Below, one piece after another: positions 20,576 through 33,115 of a stretch of DNA of 64,000 bases (position 1 is its first letter; the number at the start of each line of letters is the position of its first letter). The translations under genes were made by a program, and so were the position numbers. The DNA is from Notospermus geniculatus (taxonomy: Eukaryota > Nemertea > Pilidiophora > Heteronemertea > Lineidae). Under the pieces are notes generated by a model. That model ran no database searches and had not been told where the DNA came from. It was given only the letters and a program-made list of their open reading frames with translations. The DNA is taken from positions 571,854 to 635,853 of the forward strand of contig NMRB01000046.1 of NCBI GenBank assembly GCA_002633025.1, given 5' to 3'.

Positions 20576-22357
20576 TGCGAAATTTCCATGGCATTCAATG
20601 GCGGTCAAGGACAAGCGATTACGCAATCACCTGTTCAATCCTCGTCCCCAGCCTAGGCTCATATGCGGGATATTTTGATGAGGCCAATATTATCTTGATC
20701 GCCACCCAAAAGCCGCGACCACACGACCCCCGCCACTTATCTCAACTGAACTGCCTTTCAAACAAATGTGAGCGTTCTTACATGACGCAAAGTGACTTTT
20801 ACGACATGTGTCGTAAAATCAATTGCCATAATTCGTCAACAACCATAAAACACGTCTTCACCGTTTGGTGTAAATTTTGGGGTATCTGCTTTCAAAAGTT
20901 TACCCGTATCCATGGTTACTATACGCTCATTTTCTACCCTGATCTCACCTGAAATTGCTACGTGACACGTGATCTGTTGACGCAGTGGCTGCTGGGAATT
21001 TGAGCCTTGGTGCCGAAGGTGAATAAACACTGGATAATGGCTTCGTAATGGCCAACCGGGGACCTTGGGTGAACCGACATCTCTACATCTTNACTCGTAT
21101 CTCCGCAACACTGCTCCAGGATTATCATTCAAAAATAATAACTCGTGAATAGCATACGGTGGAGTAGAAAAGGCGGATTTGGAGCTTGCTCTTAATAAGG
21201 TACTCATATCTCCGCAACACCAGCCACAAGTGTTGCGAAGATAAGGTATGACCTCGGAAAACGAAAAATCGTGGTGGAATTTGTGCTAATAGTGGGCATG
21301 GCTTGATCGTAACATAAAGCACTTCACTATACCATAATATTTGAGGGGTTTAGCGAAAAAGCAGTTCGGAAGGACATGATTTCCTCCTGACAATGCTCCA
21401 CACTTTGTCAGCGCATGCACTTCACTGGGTGGAGCGTTGTAACCGTAATGACGCACATCGGTATCAGCGTTGTCATTGGTTGATGAACCGTCACGGTTTT
21501 GCACTCGAGCAATAGGAGCAGTCAGCCGCGCTTATTGCCAAAAGGCGGCAGCAAAGTTCAAGCGGACCAATACAATATCACATACAAATTCTCCTGATTG
21601 GTGCTCAACCAACCATAAATGGGTCCGCCAGGCATTGAATTGGACAGTAGTGACACCTATTGGTCAACTCCTATTAACCAATAAAATGTTTTGTTGGTGA
21701 AAATGACCAATTCGTACCCCAATGCCATGCAACAATCACTTTAACACAGAAAAAAATCCCTGCAGTTTGAGTAATAAAAGGCACAGACTCCGCGATGATG
21801 TGGGTGAAGATAAAACACGGAATTCAAGGAGTTCCCCAGACAACTGTGGGTTAAGGGAAAAGATGGAATTCAAACAGAATTTAAGGCGGGACATCAGAGA
21901 AGAAGGGTGAGTAAGAGAGATGTGATCTCTGCTCATAAAGGACGAACGCTAACAAGATTGCTCTTGCAAGGCCTTGATTTTTGCTGAGTCATGTGAGTCA
22001 AAGGATAAGAAAGACCGTCTTCCTTGTAATCAAACGGTAGAAACCAAGGCCAGAGTGATCTAGTCTTTTATTCGTCAATTTCATTTTGAAGAAGAGTTTT
22101 TTTAGGATTGGTAAAGATAGAGTTTAGTCGTTATACGATCATTGGGGTTTGTATGGTGATTAGGAGAAAACTGAAAAATATTTTTTATTTTATCTTTTAA
22201 TTTGTAAGCGTAACGCCAAAGGCTTTCACCCACAAAGTAGCTTGAGATTGTTGACAGTGATACAGGGTGACTCAAAAATGTTCGCATAGAGATTATCAGC
22301 CTTTTAAGACCTTAGCGCTGCTCCAGGAGAGTTTGGTAAAGTTGGCAACTCAGCCAT
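20576..22357. other. Region without recognised features
   Basis: No gene recognised. A 161-codon frame (20467-20952, overlapping this region) has no domain. The words atctccgcaacac near 21107 and 21211 and gtgttgcgaagat near 21230 form a small repeat with one inverted copy. One undetermined base lies at 21092. Confidence 0.4.
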
Positions 22358-22409
22358 AGAAAACTATGGTTAAGAAAACTATGGTTAAGAAAAGTATGGT
22401 TAAGTATGG
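22358..22409 (+). repeat. 17-bp minisatellite, three copies
   Basis: The unit agaaaactatggttaag is repeated three times with one substitution. Confidence 0.8.
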
Positions 22410-22485
22410 CAGAAAACTAAAAAAAAAACAGGAACGCTAAGAAAGCCGTGGCAGTCATTGCGCCATTGGTCTCGGTGGAGGTCGT

Positions 22486-22634
22486 GGGGGGGGGGGGTAT
22501 ATCATAGTTTTCGCAAAAGCCCCCGAAACGCCAACGCGAACGTCTATCCTTTTGTTCGGTGCTCTCTTCGTGGCATCGAGCAATGGGTTTGGCGTTCGCG
22601 TTGGCGTTCGGGGGCTTTGCGAAAACTGTATAAT
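22486..22634. mobile_element. Inverted-repeat element with 43-bp arms
   Basis: The arms 22499-22541 and 22592-22634 pair as near-perfect reverse complements (atagttttcgcaaaagcccc... against ggggctttgcgaaaact...). They enclose a 50-base loop. A G12 tract (22486-22497) abuts the left arm. Probably a small non-autonomous fold-back element; no target duplication was identified. Confidence 0.65.
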
Positions 22635-24600
22635 GCCCATTGAGAGCCAATTCGTACGAGAAAACACCCACGTGGAGCAGCGCCTTTAGAAATGTTTTTG
22701 CCTTGATTTAGGAGGTGTCCCAATTACAGAGGTTGCACTTCAACAAACGTTGGTGCAGTTTATTTTATGATGTGTGAGCAGAACAACAGAGCATCCAAGT
22801 TTTTGATTAGATACAGATATATACAATGTAGTTTAATATAGTTCACGAACTTAACTGAACTGCATAAATCAAACCTAATCATTTTGTCTGAAATCAATTT
22901 TTCTGGTCAAAATATTTTCCACTCAAAACGTAACAAGTTAATGTGATTTATGGGTTTGATAAAAAGTAGTGGTAGTAGTGTAATTCATGTTTGATATTTT
23001 CGTGGATCTTGCCGAGTCAAGTGGTGATAAGTTGAATTTCAAGAGGCGTCGCAAGAATGTGTCACTGTACAATGTATATTGAAGTTAAAAGTACAAAAAG
23101 ACCTGTCGCCTGTCAACAGCTTGTCTGAGCAGATCTATAAATTCCAAATTGAAACATGTGTTGAAGTTGACGTCTTAAGGGCCTCCTTTTGGATGCCATG
23201 ACTTCAATATCTCTCCCCTGGTTGTCACAAATGGAGATTCTCGCAATGTCTCGCGTGAAATGAGATCTCGTTCCAAAAGTAGGAACGAGAGTTGTTTAAA
23301 ACACTTCATTGCAACAGTCGTTCGCTGGCTCTGATCCGGCGTGTCGTGGAATCGAGCAGATGAATAGGCCTACACACTAAGTATATTTTCCTCCTTTTTA
23401 CCAAAAAGGTGGTAATATCATTGAAAATTGCGGGTGAAAATAAATCAGACCACATCTCGCGACTGCGAGATCATCCACGAGATCTTATCGTCCGCCCCTC
23501 GGGAATTGAAATGAGAAATTCTTGGACGGGAAAAATTGATTAGAATTGTTACATTTCAACAATGTTATTCCATATCTCTGATGTCTTAGTAATCTGGGTT
23601 GAAATTATTGAATAAGTCCTTGTTGAAATTGATTGGATGAACCCGTTGTGAGCAGACGACACTGACAGTCACCGCGTGTGCATCGAAACGCGATGAGTGG
23701 ATAGAAATTACGATCGATGTTTGCTGGATTTCATAACACTACTCGTGCTCATCCAAGAGATCGTGCAAGAGATCATTTTCATTGTATTCATGATAGACCA
23801 AACGAACTTTTGGACATATCCGGATTTCGAGGAATTAGTGCTTTTAACGACGACCACAACGGACCTCGTCCCCTGTATTTCATGAACGACACCATGCACT
23901 GTGTAGTGTGCATGTGCATGTACACTGGTGAATACTTCGAACAAAACTAGGGACAGTCATAGTAGAGCAGCAGGTACGATAGTCCCTGACGGTATACATT
24001 CTGGGGTAGGCTGGGAAATTTCCCCGAGATCGCATTGGTCAGACGAAGAGGCCAATTCTAAGCTAGGCCTAAGGAACACTGAATGTGTCTCGTCTACCCA
24101 TACAACACAGTGATTTACGTCGATGAGCATAAAAACCGAACTGAAAAACGATACTGCTAGGCCCGCGTCCTAATTGGCCATTAGAAGCTACTTTATAGGC
24201 TTGGATGGTGATCCTTAACTCCTATGGTACTATCTCGACATTCTGTTAACAATGGAACAACTGTAAAAGATAACGAGAGTGGCGCATCTCGACAATTTGT
24301 TGGAGAGCTTTGGAGAGGAGGAAGCCTCTCTCACTCCGGTTGCTCACTCAGCGACAAAACCTTTAACGCGATTGTGCAAATTGAGTACATGTAGTTTTCG
24401 ACATCCAAACATCAGATTTTGTTCTTCAGCGAAGGTCAGAGGGTCATCTCGCCTACAAAAGTGGTGAGTAGTCATTTTATACCGTCTTAATCGGCTTCAG
24501 GCTGTTTGATCATTTGGATCAATTTGTCTTTTACGAAAGACCAGGGCAGGGAGCTCAGTCCTTCGTCTTTCGTTGCATTCGCTTTCCCTCGTAACCACCG
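22635..24600. other. Region without recognised features
   Basis: No gene, RNA or repeat is recognised. A few frames of 60-80 codons occur on both strands with no domain signatures. Confidence 0.4.
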
Positions 24601-25090
24601 CTCCGTACAGGGGCTCCGCGAGCTCCTCTGTCGATCTGTCGGGAAGAGTAGGGACTGTATGGCTTAGTTTTCTGTGGATGCTCGTAACTGCTTCATCTCT
24701 CATTGTCCTTTGCCAAAATCTTACCTCCTTCCCCTCCCGTATCTCTGCATCTCCAACCCCATCAACCATCCGCTCAGTACAGGGGCTCCGCGAGCAGTAG
24801 GGACCGTAAATGGCCCGAATTTTCAGGGTGCCCCCAACTGCTGCTTCGTGTATCATTGTCTTTAGCCGAAATCTTAGCTCCTTCCCCTCCCGTATCTCTA
24901 CATCCTCAACCCCATCAAACTACCCGCTCATTACAGGGGCTCCGCGAGCAGTAGGGCAAGGGACCGTTACTAAGTGGTCTGAGTATTTCAGGATGCTCAT
25001 GACTGCTTCTTTTATCATTGTCTCTAGCCGAAATCTTAGCTCCTTTCCCCTCTATCTCTGCATCTCCAACCCATCAAACCGTCATATCTC
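24601..25090 (+). repeat. Tandem repeat of about 155-172 bp, about three copies
   Basis: The word caggggctccgcgag recurs at 24608, 24780 and 24934. Each copy continues with agtaggga, actgct, cattgtct, aaatctta, ctcctt, cccctccc, atctct and catcaa in the same order. A partial further copy fades near 25090. On the minus strand the copies stay open for about 119 codons (24497-24856) without a known domain. Confidence 0.85.
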
Positions 25091-25100
25091 CGATCTCCTG

Positions 25101-25785
25101 ATCACTGATTCATTAACTAACACTCCCATTGTCATAGCCAAGAGTACAACTCCCTTGGTACCCACTATGCAAATACCTGCCCTCATAGTTAGCGAGGGTC
25201 CGTGGGGACGTGTTTGCCTGAAGTGAAGGCGCACGGTGCATCCCTTTGTTTTGAACTAGGATTAAAATACTAGCGGCCCCATTGAATCTTGGCGTATTTT
25301 CAACGTCTTTGAGACCTTTTCGTTTTCTTTGAAACCGATACTCCTTTATTTTAACCATTTAAGAAGCTGAGAGAATCTTCCAAGGATTAAAGCTAAGAGA
25401 CAAGATTATCTTAGGAATTAAATTGCAAAGGATGGGAAACGCCTTCGCGGTAGTCTGTGACGAAGCTTTTCAGACTCGGTTTGGGTGACTTCTTAAGGCT
25501 CCGAACTTGATTAAGTGCTGAACTTAAAAAAAGCACCGCTGATGATTATTCACCGGTCCATTTTAATGTTTTTTGTCGGGTAGTTTTACCAGGTCTCATC
25601 ATGTTTGACTGTCGGAGATAAACAAGGCAATATAACCATCATCATGGCCCCATTCCCCTTTCCCTGCTGGACAGAACTTGTGACTGCCCTTTCCCAGAAA
25701 GTTTCGGAGAAATGTGCAATGTGTAGGAAGCGATGGTAACGTTTGAAGTATTCAAACATGTATTGCACTCTATTTTCTCTCAGGG
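25101..25785. other. Region without recognised features
   Basis: Nothing recognisable. Minus-strand frames are short and domain-free. It leads into the SINE at 25786. Confidence 0.4.
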
Positions 25786-26031
25786 ACAAAACCAAAGCAT
25801 GGCCTGGTAACTTTGGAAAAGGCCATCTCAAGCTACTCATGTTCCTCACTTGGATGGAGTCTTTTACTTGCCCTTGGAAAGAAACAAGGTACAAGGCAAC
25901 CCGGCTTACTGTCCCATGCGACGGACGTGAAGAGCCAGGGGTGATTTATTCCATATGTCTTGGTTGGATTCGGACCCGGGACCTACCGCTTGCTAAGCTG
26001 ACGTGATAACCACGTCATGTCTATCAGGGCT
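25786..26031 (-). mobile_element. tRNA-derived SINE, near complete
   Basis: On the minus strand a tRNA-like head (about 26031-25955) has an A-box-like GTGGTTATCACG and a B box GGGTCCGAATCC. The surrounding tggttatcacgtc...ggtcccgggtccg recalls tRNA-Val. The body follows: ctggctcttcacgtcc, catgggacag, ccttgtaccttgtttctt, gggcaagtaaaagac, tccatccaagtgaggaacat, gagtagcttgagatggcc. The same body is found at 51040-51300 (plus strand) and partly at 10299-10560. No A-rich tail is evident. I cannot name the family or say whether the body is one of the known conserved SINE core domains. Confidence 0.75.
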
Positions 26032-29000
26032 CCATAGATGCGTTGAATGAAGTGGAAACGCCTGCGCTGTGTCGTTCCGCACTAGAATATGACATCTGCC
26101 CTTGTCTTCCATCAGGGAACGCCGACGCTGAATCGCTCCTCTACATGAGCTGCTGCCCTCCATCTCCAAGTAACGGTAACCTTTTGAACGACCCCAATCC
26201 ATCCGCCCGCCCTCACCATTAGACACAACCCGTAGGGATTACCTCACCAGAGGAGAAGACAGTCGCCATATCGTCTTTGTTTCAAGATGTCCTATTGTTC
26301 GTGTGCAGATATTCCGGGATTAAAATTCTGCAGGATGTGCTGTTTGTTTCATGTGGGATGCTTTGATGCTGGGTCCTGCACTTTGATGGTTGGGCTCCTT
26401 TGTCTTAGCGAAGGGGGGGGGGTTATTTCATATGCTAGTACAATCTGTGATACTCATCTTGTTCATTCGAAGACATTGCACAACCACGTCCAATCTCTAC
26501 AGAACAGAGTCCCTATACGCGGCCAGCATGATTCAGAGCATGCTGTACTGCTGTGTCGCTGATTGACCAATCACAGGCCTCGATTTGTTGAAAAATCGTC
26601 CCAGCTGTGCCAAGAGCATGCGCAGAGGAAACACGTCCGGGGCTGTGGGTTGTCCACATGGTTATACCTTGTTCCCACTTTACTGAGCACCTGTGGACAG
26701 TATAGGGTGATCTGTAATGTAATGCAGGAGGAAACCAGAGCCCCTCTGAATCTGATTCGGACGATTGAAATACTCGGAGTCATTTGAGGCCCGTGAATCT
26801 TCACGAGTTCAGGGGTCGAGTTTCTTGAAGACGTCTCAGAACAAAAGTGTCCCATTTCATGTCAGCTCATCTTGAAATCTCAGATTTGTCTCCGATTCAG
26901 ACACGAACCCTTCTCTCTTCTCATGGTAAGGTTCCCTTCACCATAGCAACCTGACCCCTCTCCATGGTAACATGACCTCTGACCTCTCAAACTGGGCATC
27001 GATTTCCGGTAATCGATCTAACACTTCGGGCTTGACTGGACATTGTCTGATTTGAGATCCTGATCAAATTTAATCTCTCTTGTCAAGCGGTTGAGAGTTG
27101 AAGTAAAAGTTTAACTGATACGTGATGGTTGTGACTAACTCTATGATTTCAACTTTTAACCTTGCATGAAATCTGACAGACAAGTAGGCCTAGGTTTGCC
27201 TACATGTATACTTAAATCTTGTCTGATTGGCTAACTGCATTCAACAGTCCCGGAGAAACTGACTGCGCTCTTCTGATTGGACGACGCAGCCAAAAGGCCC
27301 AAATATCACAAAACAGGAATGTAGGGTACTAGCATTTTTGGAGGATTTTGCAATAGCATCGTAAAATCATATCGTTGGTAGCAAAGCGGAGAAATTTGGT
27401 TACACAATAAAAATCAACTGGTCAGAGTGTGTCTTCATGCGCCGACAGAAGCCAATATCGTCCCAGTGGATCTAATCCATGCATGAACGCTGGCTTTCAC
27501 AATTAAATCGTCAATTATGACTCCAGCCATCCTCGCTACAAGAACTCAAAGAGAAACGAGTGTTAATTGCAGCCACGCCCATCAATTAGAGAGCCGCCAT
27601 CTTGACTCCGAAACCGATCAAATAGATTTCAGTGTATAATAGGTGCACCAATTCCCCGAGGGCCGGGAACCTCTCCAAGGTACTTGTACACTTGGTCGTG
27701 GCGATTTTCACAAATCGTGCAAATTGGTTCCGTATTAGCCGCTTTGAGGTTGGAGCTGATTTTATTCAAAGGACTCCTTTCTATTCGGATTAGAGTTTCA
27801 AAGCGTAAGGCACGTTTTGTGGTGATTAGATCTTTTGGAACATCGTGCTTTAGATGGTGACAGGCTATACCGACTTTGACTAGTATAACACCGATGGAGA
27901 TTGGAGGTAACTCACTTCTCAACGAGTTGTTAGCCGACGATTCGAGTCATTTCGAATGCGAAACTGCGGCTCGCAGTGCAGTGGGGAGTTTGTGCACCTC
28001 CTGGCATAAACATGAAATACAAGATGTTAAGATTTCGTCGATTTCTTCAAAGAAATGGACACAGTTTCCAATTGGGAATATTACACGAAAAAAGTTTTAA
28101 GTGCTAGATGGCGCCGGAATCCTTTCTGCGCGCCGAGGTAAAAATACCCAGTGGGCCAATTGGTCAATATTGCGAATTAGGGTTACTGTGGTGTGAGACC
28201 ATGTTTCCCCATCGGCTTGTTTCGGCGGTCTTTACAAGATTTCGCCGAGATGCACATTTTCCGACTCGGAATAACAGGGCATAATCAAAAATTAATGAAA
28301 TGGCCGGTCACGTGACATGCCGCGGGCAGACGTGGACCTCGTCCCCTGGTCCGTAAAGAAACCCCAGTGATACGTATTTCGTTGTTGGCACGCGTCATTT
28401 TCAGTGCTGGGAACGAGGTTGAGCAGACGATTTCTTAAATTAGTATGCGGCTGCGGTACGTCTTGACATGAAGTACCGCTAACGCGTGCTAATGAGGAAA
28501 GTCTGATGAAATTATGGCGTTGATGCAAAATGTACCGCAGTGAATCATTGGCAAACTTGTGACTTGAATATGAAATTTCTCCTTTGTCCCTGTCAAGTTG
28601 TGCATCCATCCTAAATTTTCAATTCCACGTGTTGTCCAGCTACAAGAAGTGTTAAATTTTCAGGTCAACTTATCGTGAAATGAACCAAAGTCTTTAAAAA
28701 ATCACCCAATCTCGTTCCGTTTTTGAGTGATCGTGTTAAAACATTGAATTGCGCGAGACTTGTTCCGGAAGCAAAGTTAAAGCCAATTTGCAAATAATGA
28801 CCTCGTGTTCTTGTGGTTATAATTTCGAGGCGGTACTGCCCAATGTCACGCAATTTAATTCACGGCAAATTAGATATTCAATTGTTTTAAATTTTACCCA
28901 AGGTGGAATTCAGGTTGAACGCTCAGATGAACACAACGTGACTTGCGTGCGGAATGATTTGTTAAAAACTCAGGCAGTGATTTCAGTTAGAACCGAAGAA

Positions 29001-29788
29001 AAGAAAAATTAACCAATGCATCCCCCAAATCTTTTAATCCAATTACCAACTGCGTGATCGGTTCGTTTGGCCTAGCCATATCCGCAGTGATACTAGACTA
29101 GTTCCTCATCCACCGCTAGAGGGCGACTTCCCTGGTGGAAGAATCAGTAACTATGACGCACTACAATTGCATAAAATCATTTGCACGACGCGCTGATGAG
29201 AAAATTTATATCCTAAAATGCTGCATAGAAGTTCAGACAACCAAGAAGTCAGCTTTTTCGATTCGAATAGGCGCAAAGACTCAAAACTCATTAAAATTTC
29301 ACAAAGGCTTCTAGACTCTTGATGTCACGGCGCGCGCGATAACATACGAGATTTATGTTACCCCACAAAGGCAACAGTCACCTTTCATGTCAGTTTGTAG
29401 CCAGATTATGAGTTTCTGATGAGTTTTTCATCGATGTGACACCGTCGTGTTGTATTCCGAGCCTTGTTTTTGCTCCACCCGAAGTATTTGTGGGCGCATG
29501 CGCACTTGTTGCGATGATGAAATGATGCAGGCGTCTTTGATGTGCAGCTCATTAAATCGATTGCGTGTGCTATCAGTTTTTGTGATTAGATTTTTCGAGT
29601 TTTCAGAAAACTGTGCAGAAGATGGAAGGAGAGTTTTTTATCGGAGTTAACGTGATCTACAGATCGGAGTCCAATCTTTCCAATTCTCCACCGATGTTTG
29701 GGAGAAGCTTCTGGATTTATGAAGAACGGTCTGGGGGTGGGGGTGGACATCTGGGCCTAGCTACCCTTTGAAACGGACACTGGATTCG
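26032..29788. other. Unassigned region
   Basis: No gene is recognised. Signals seen are a G10 tract (26413-26422), a minus-strand YY1-like gccgccatcttg (27593-27604), a TCACGTGA at 28308 and a good CTCF-like caccgctagagggcgac (29111-29127). A plus-strand frame at 28749-29012 is cysteine-containing, with three N-x-T sequons, and is described as a finding. Confidence 0.4.
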
Positions 29789-29930
29789 GCAAGGGCAACA
29801 TGAAAACAGGGTAAAATCGGTGATGAGTTTCACTTTATACTGAAATGTCCATTTTCAAAGGCAAGAGCAACACGAAACCAGGGTGAAATGGGTGATGAAT
29901 TTCACTTCATTTTGAAGTGCCCTTCCTTAA
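29789..29930 (+). repeat. Two-copy tandem repeat, period 72 bp
   Basis: Both copies contain gcaag(g/a)gcaaca(t/c)gaaa, ccagggt(g/a)aaat or its variant, gggtgatga and tttcactt in order. Confidence 0.75.
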
Positions 29931-30268
29931 ATTCAAAGATTCACGCCTGCATAGGCCCTACTCCTTTGGGAACTTCCCCGGGTGTTCAGGAAATTGGGAC
30001 CATATGGCCCTAGGTATCATNGTCTAGCTGGCGAGTTGATTAACTTTCTCTGTAACCATCCGAGGTTGAAAACTGTCCAGCTACATGTAGTCAAAAATAA
30101 AATTCTTCCAACTTCTCTTCTTTAACTTTTTGCACGGCCAACTTGCAGGCACAATATCAAGTGACTTCACCGAGAACAACCTCGCCCCGAGGTCTCTAAA
30201 TCGGAACCTGGGTACAGTTTGTAACAAGAAAGTGGACCCAGGGTACAGTTTCACTTGACGACATCGAA

Positions 30269-30295
30269 CCTGGGTACACTTTATGTGTACCCAGG
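30269..30295. repeat. 11-bp perfect hairpin cctgggtacac, loop of 5
   Basis: cctgggtacac (30269-30279) and gtgtacccagg (30285-30295) are exact complements around tttat. Two related words, cctgggtaca (30208) and cccagggtaca (30237), lie just upstream. Confidence 0.65.
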
Positions 30296-31789
30296 ACGAC
30301 AATAACCCCTTCAGCGATTCTTATGGCGAGCGTACTCATCGGAACTCAAGACTGTAGAGGAAGATGGAACTACATTCGCGGCGTTGGGATACGTCGTCGC
30401 TAAGGGTGTGATACGTTCAAGCAGCGATGAGCGTTCCATTTAGGATCAAAGGTTTGGCTTGATTGGAATATTGATGCATCCTCAGCCGAGAGGCTCCGGT
30501 TTGGTTTTTCTCAAAACGTGTTCGACGCTCTTCAACTACTGTCATCAAGCGAATTGGCATAGAATTGGCAAAGGAAGTCGAGGTTGAAATGAACTTTGCC
30601 GAAGCACTTTGGTGTAGCCTACTGGAGGTGTGAACCCAGCCCTGTGCAGACAGCGGTCGTCGAGTGCCGCATAGGGTACAACGGTGCTGTCACTTCTGTC
30701 GGAGTGGGACCCATTCGAGTGCCACACTGGGTAGAGCTGCACTGTTACCACTGTCAGAGTGGGACCCATTCTTTATCTGATGGACAGAACGGCTCTTTTG
30801 ATATCTACAGGGACCCCGGTTCCATTCCTAGAGAAGGTCAACTTTGGCTTTCAGCGGCTTGCCACCTGGGGAACATCGGCACCTCCGAGTAACCTCCGAG
30901 TGGGACGCCTTCTTCACGTGGTGGCAAACCTCTGCAGGGGGATCCTCTACCCAGGTTCCACTGTTCCTTCGTTAGAGGCTTTCGTTGGGCTTCCAGTGGC
31001 TTGCTGCACTGGGAACATCGCCACCTTCACCTCCGAGACGGACCCTCCGAGACTTTCCCTTAACTCGGGCTCTCGCACGGCTGAGAGCCAGCCGTGCCAG
31101 GCTCAGCCAGCTGGTAATCCCATGGGTCATAGTGTGGACAGAATGACTCTACTCGACAATCTCTGCAGGGCCCCCAGTTCTCCTGTTCATCAGAGTAGGT
31201 CGCCTGGTATTGTCCACAGGCAAAGCAATGTCCACTTCTAGCATCATTCCACCAGCTGGCAAAGCCTTTAACCGATTTCCTCATCCTTCTCAGCTCTCGT
31301 AACTCGTGCTCTACCTCGGTAAAAACAGCCAGTCGTACCTAGCTCAGCCAGCTGGTTATCCAATCCAATATGATTCGACAGAGCAAAACCAATTATGAAA
31401 CACGACGATGGACTCCGCTAAACCTCCTCAAATATCGTCTTGTGATGGTCAGCTAATCTGGCCTGAGGCTGAAGTAAAACATTGTAATACCCTGGAGATA
31501 TTAAAGACTTGGTCACTCCTCTTGTCTTCAGCCTGTGTCATCTTTATTTGTTCGGCTGTACCAATCGCTACCGGTCATTTAATAGATCTTGTCGCTGCTG
31601 CTGTTGGCAAATATTATAAGTTGACGATGGTGAAAGAGTTTTGCAGGTCCTGCAGCCCAGCCTCGGAAAGGATCTGTTGTCAGTGGGTGCAGCTGCTTTC
31701 CTAAAAGAATAATCGTTCTGTACCTTCAGCTGGTCTTTGCTGATACTGCTGGTCATACTACGGCGATAAACGAATCCGTCGGCTCCTTT
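30296..31789. other. Unassigned region with short local repeats
   Basis: The word gagtgggacccattc occurs twice, near 30702 and 30757, and cagccag(c/t) plus tagctcagccagctggt-like words recur near 31090 and 31340. Open frames here (for example 160 codons at 30759-31241) have no domain and overlap frames on the other strand. One undetermined base lies upstream at 30021. Confidence 0.4.
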
Positions 31790-32300
31790 TCAGGACCAGT
31801 ATGCTGCTGGCAGCGCTGGCTACCATCTTCAAGGTTGATCCTATATCTCTGTACGACAGAACGCTTAGGAGACAATACATCATCGACACTGGGCCACAGC
31901 TCCTCAGCCAAAATACAACCAGGCCTACCAGCCACGTAGCGTGTATACCTTTCCAAAGGAAAAGTAAAGTTTCAAGATATGTAAGCTGGGCTCGCAACGC
32001 TGGCTCCCTTCTCCAGAGTTTATCCGGACTCCTTTTGCCATCAAGCTCTTCGGAGGCCACACCGTCATCACCGACACTGGGCTCCAGCAACCCTCAGCCA
32101 AACTACATGTACGTGTACTGGCCACATTTCAAAGGCAACAGCCCAACTGTAGACAAGCTATGCTGGCTACCTTCTTCAGAGTTGATCTGACCTTCCTTTG
32201 CAACAAACCCGTCTGAGGTACAACACCACCTATACGAGCAGCTCATCAGCCGAAATACCAGCCACACAGCATCGTTACTTTCCCAAAGGAACCATGTTTG
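31790..32300 (+). repeat. Three-copy diverged tandem repeat, period 163-185 bp
   Basis: The word gctggctaccatcttcaagg and its variants start near 31814, 31999 and 32162. Each is followed by forms of gttgatc, ccttt, atcatc, gacactggg, ctcagcc and cagccac in order. Confidence 0.65.
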
Positions 32301-32787
32301 CTCTCTGAATAGACCGATGGTCATTTCGGCGACCCAGCGGTCTGCTCAACTGATTTTCTGATGTTGCTCAAAGACAGAGCCACTTGCTTGCTCTCTGAGC
32401 CATCCTCTCTTCATCTTCCTTGTCATTTGAGTCATTCCTCTGGCTTCCTTTGTGTTGCAGTATCGCAACAAGACATGAAAGACGTTCCTCTGCTCAAAGA
32501 CAAAGACACGGAGTGGTCACTTCGAGATGCCATTAGATCTCCGGTCAAAGAAGTAGAGAGGAGGTAAAGAATGGTTGGGATTCCGACAGCTGTGCTTGGA
32601 ATGGATGAGGATGACATGGACAGGTTGTGACTTGTGACAGAATCTTTGCTCAACCACTGTTCTCAGTATTCTTTCTGTCATAGAGAGGAGGGATTGGTCA
32701 TCAAGAAACCTGGTATAAACATGATACTGTGTAGACCAGTGGATGAGCGTTGGACTTGGTTGTGGTTTGTAACAGAAGGATAGGTTC

Positions 32788-33115
32788 TTGCCTGCAACAA
32801 GGTTCGTGCCTGCAACAGAGAAATGGTTCTTGCCTGCGACAGAACTGACTATTGCCTGCAACACTAACAGAACTGGCTGTTGCCTGCAACAGAACTGGTT
32901 CTTGCTTACAACAGAACTGGTTTGTGCCTGCAACAGAACTGGTTCTTGCCTGAAGCAGAACAGGTTGTTGGAGGATTGGTTCTTGCCTGCAACAGAACTG
33001 GACCTCGCCTGCAACAGAGAACAGGTCATTGCCTGCAAAAGAACTGGTTCGTGCCTGCAACAGAGGATTGGTTCTTGCCTGCGGCAGAACTGGTTCTTGC
33101 CTGGAATAGAGAACG
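32788..33115 (+). repeat. Minisatellite, unit near 22 bp (aacagaactggttcttgcct)
   Basis: About fourteen imperfect copies of aacagaactggttcttgcct are seen, with variants such as acagagaac and gaggattgg. The repeat keeps all six frames largely open, so the 100-180-codon frames here are artefacts of repetition rather than genes. Confidence 0.92.

Noticed and set aside
24497-25226. Frames of 119-138 codons on both strands
   Set aside because: They follow a tandem repeat and neither strand shows a domain; the openness is shared by repetition.
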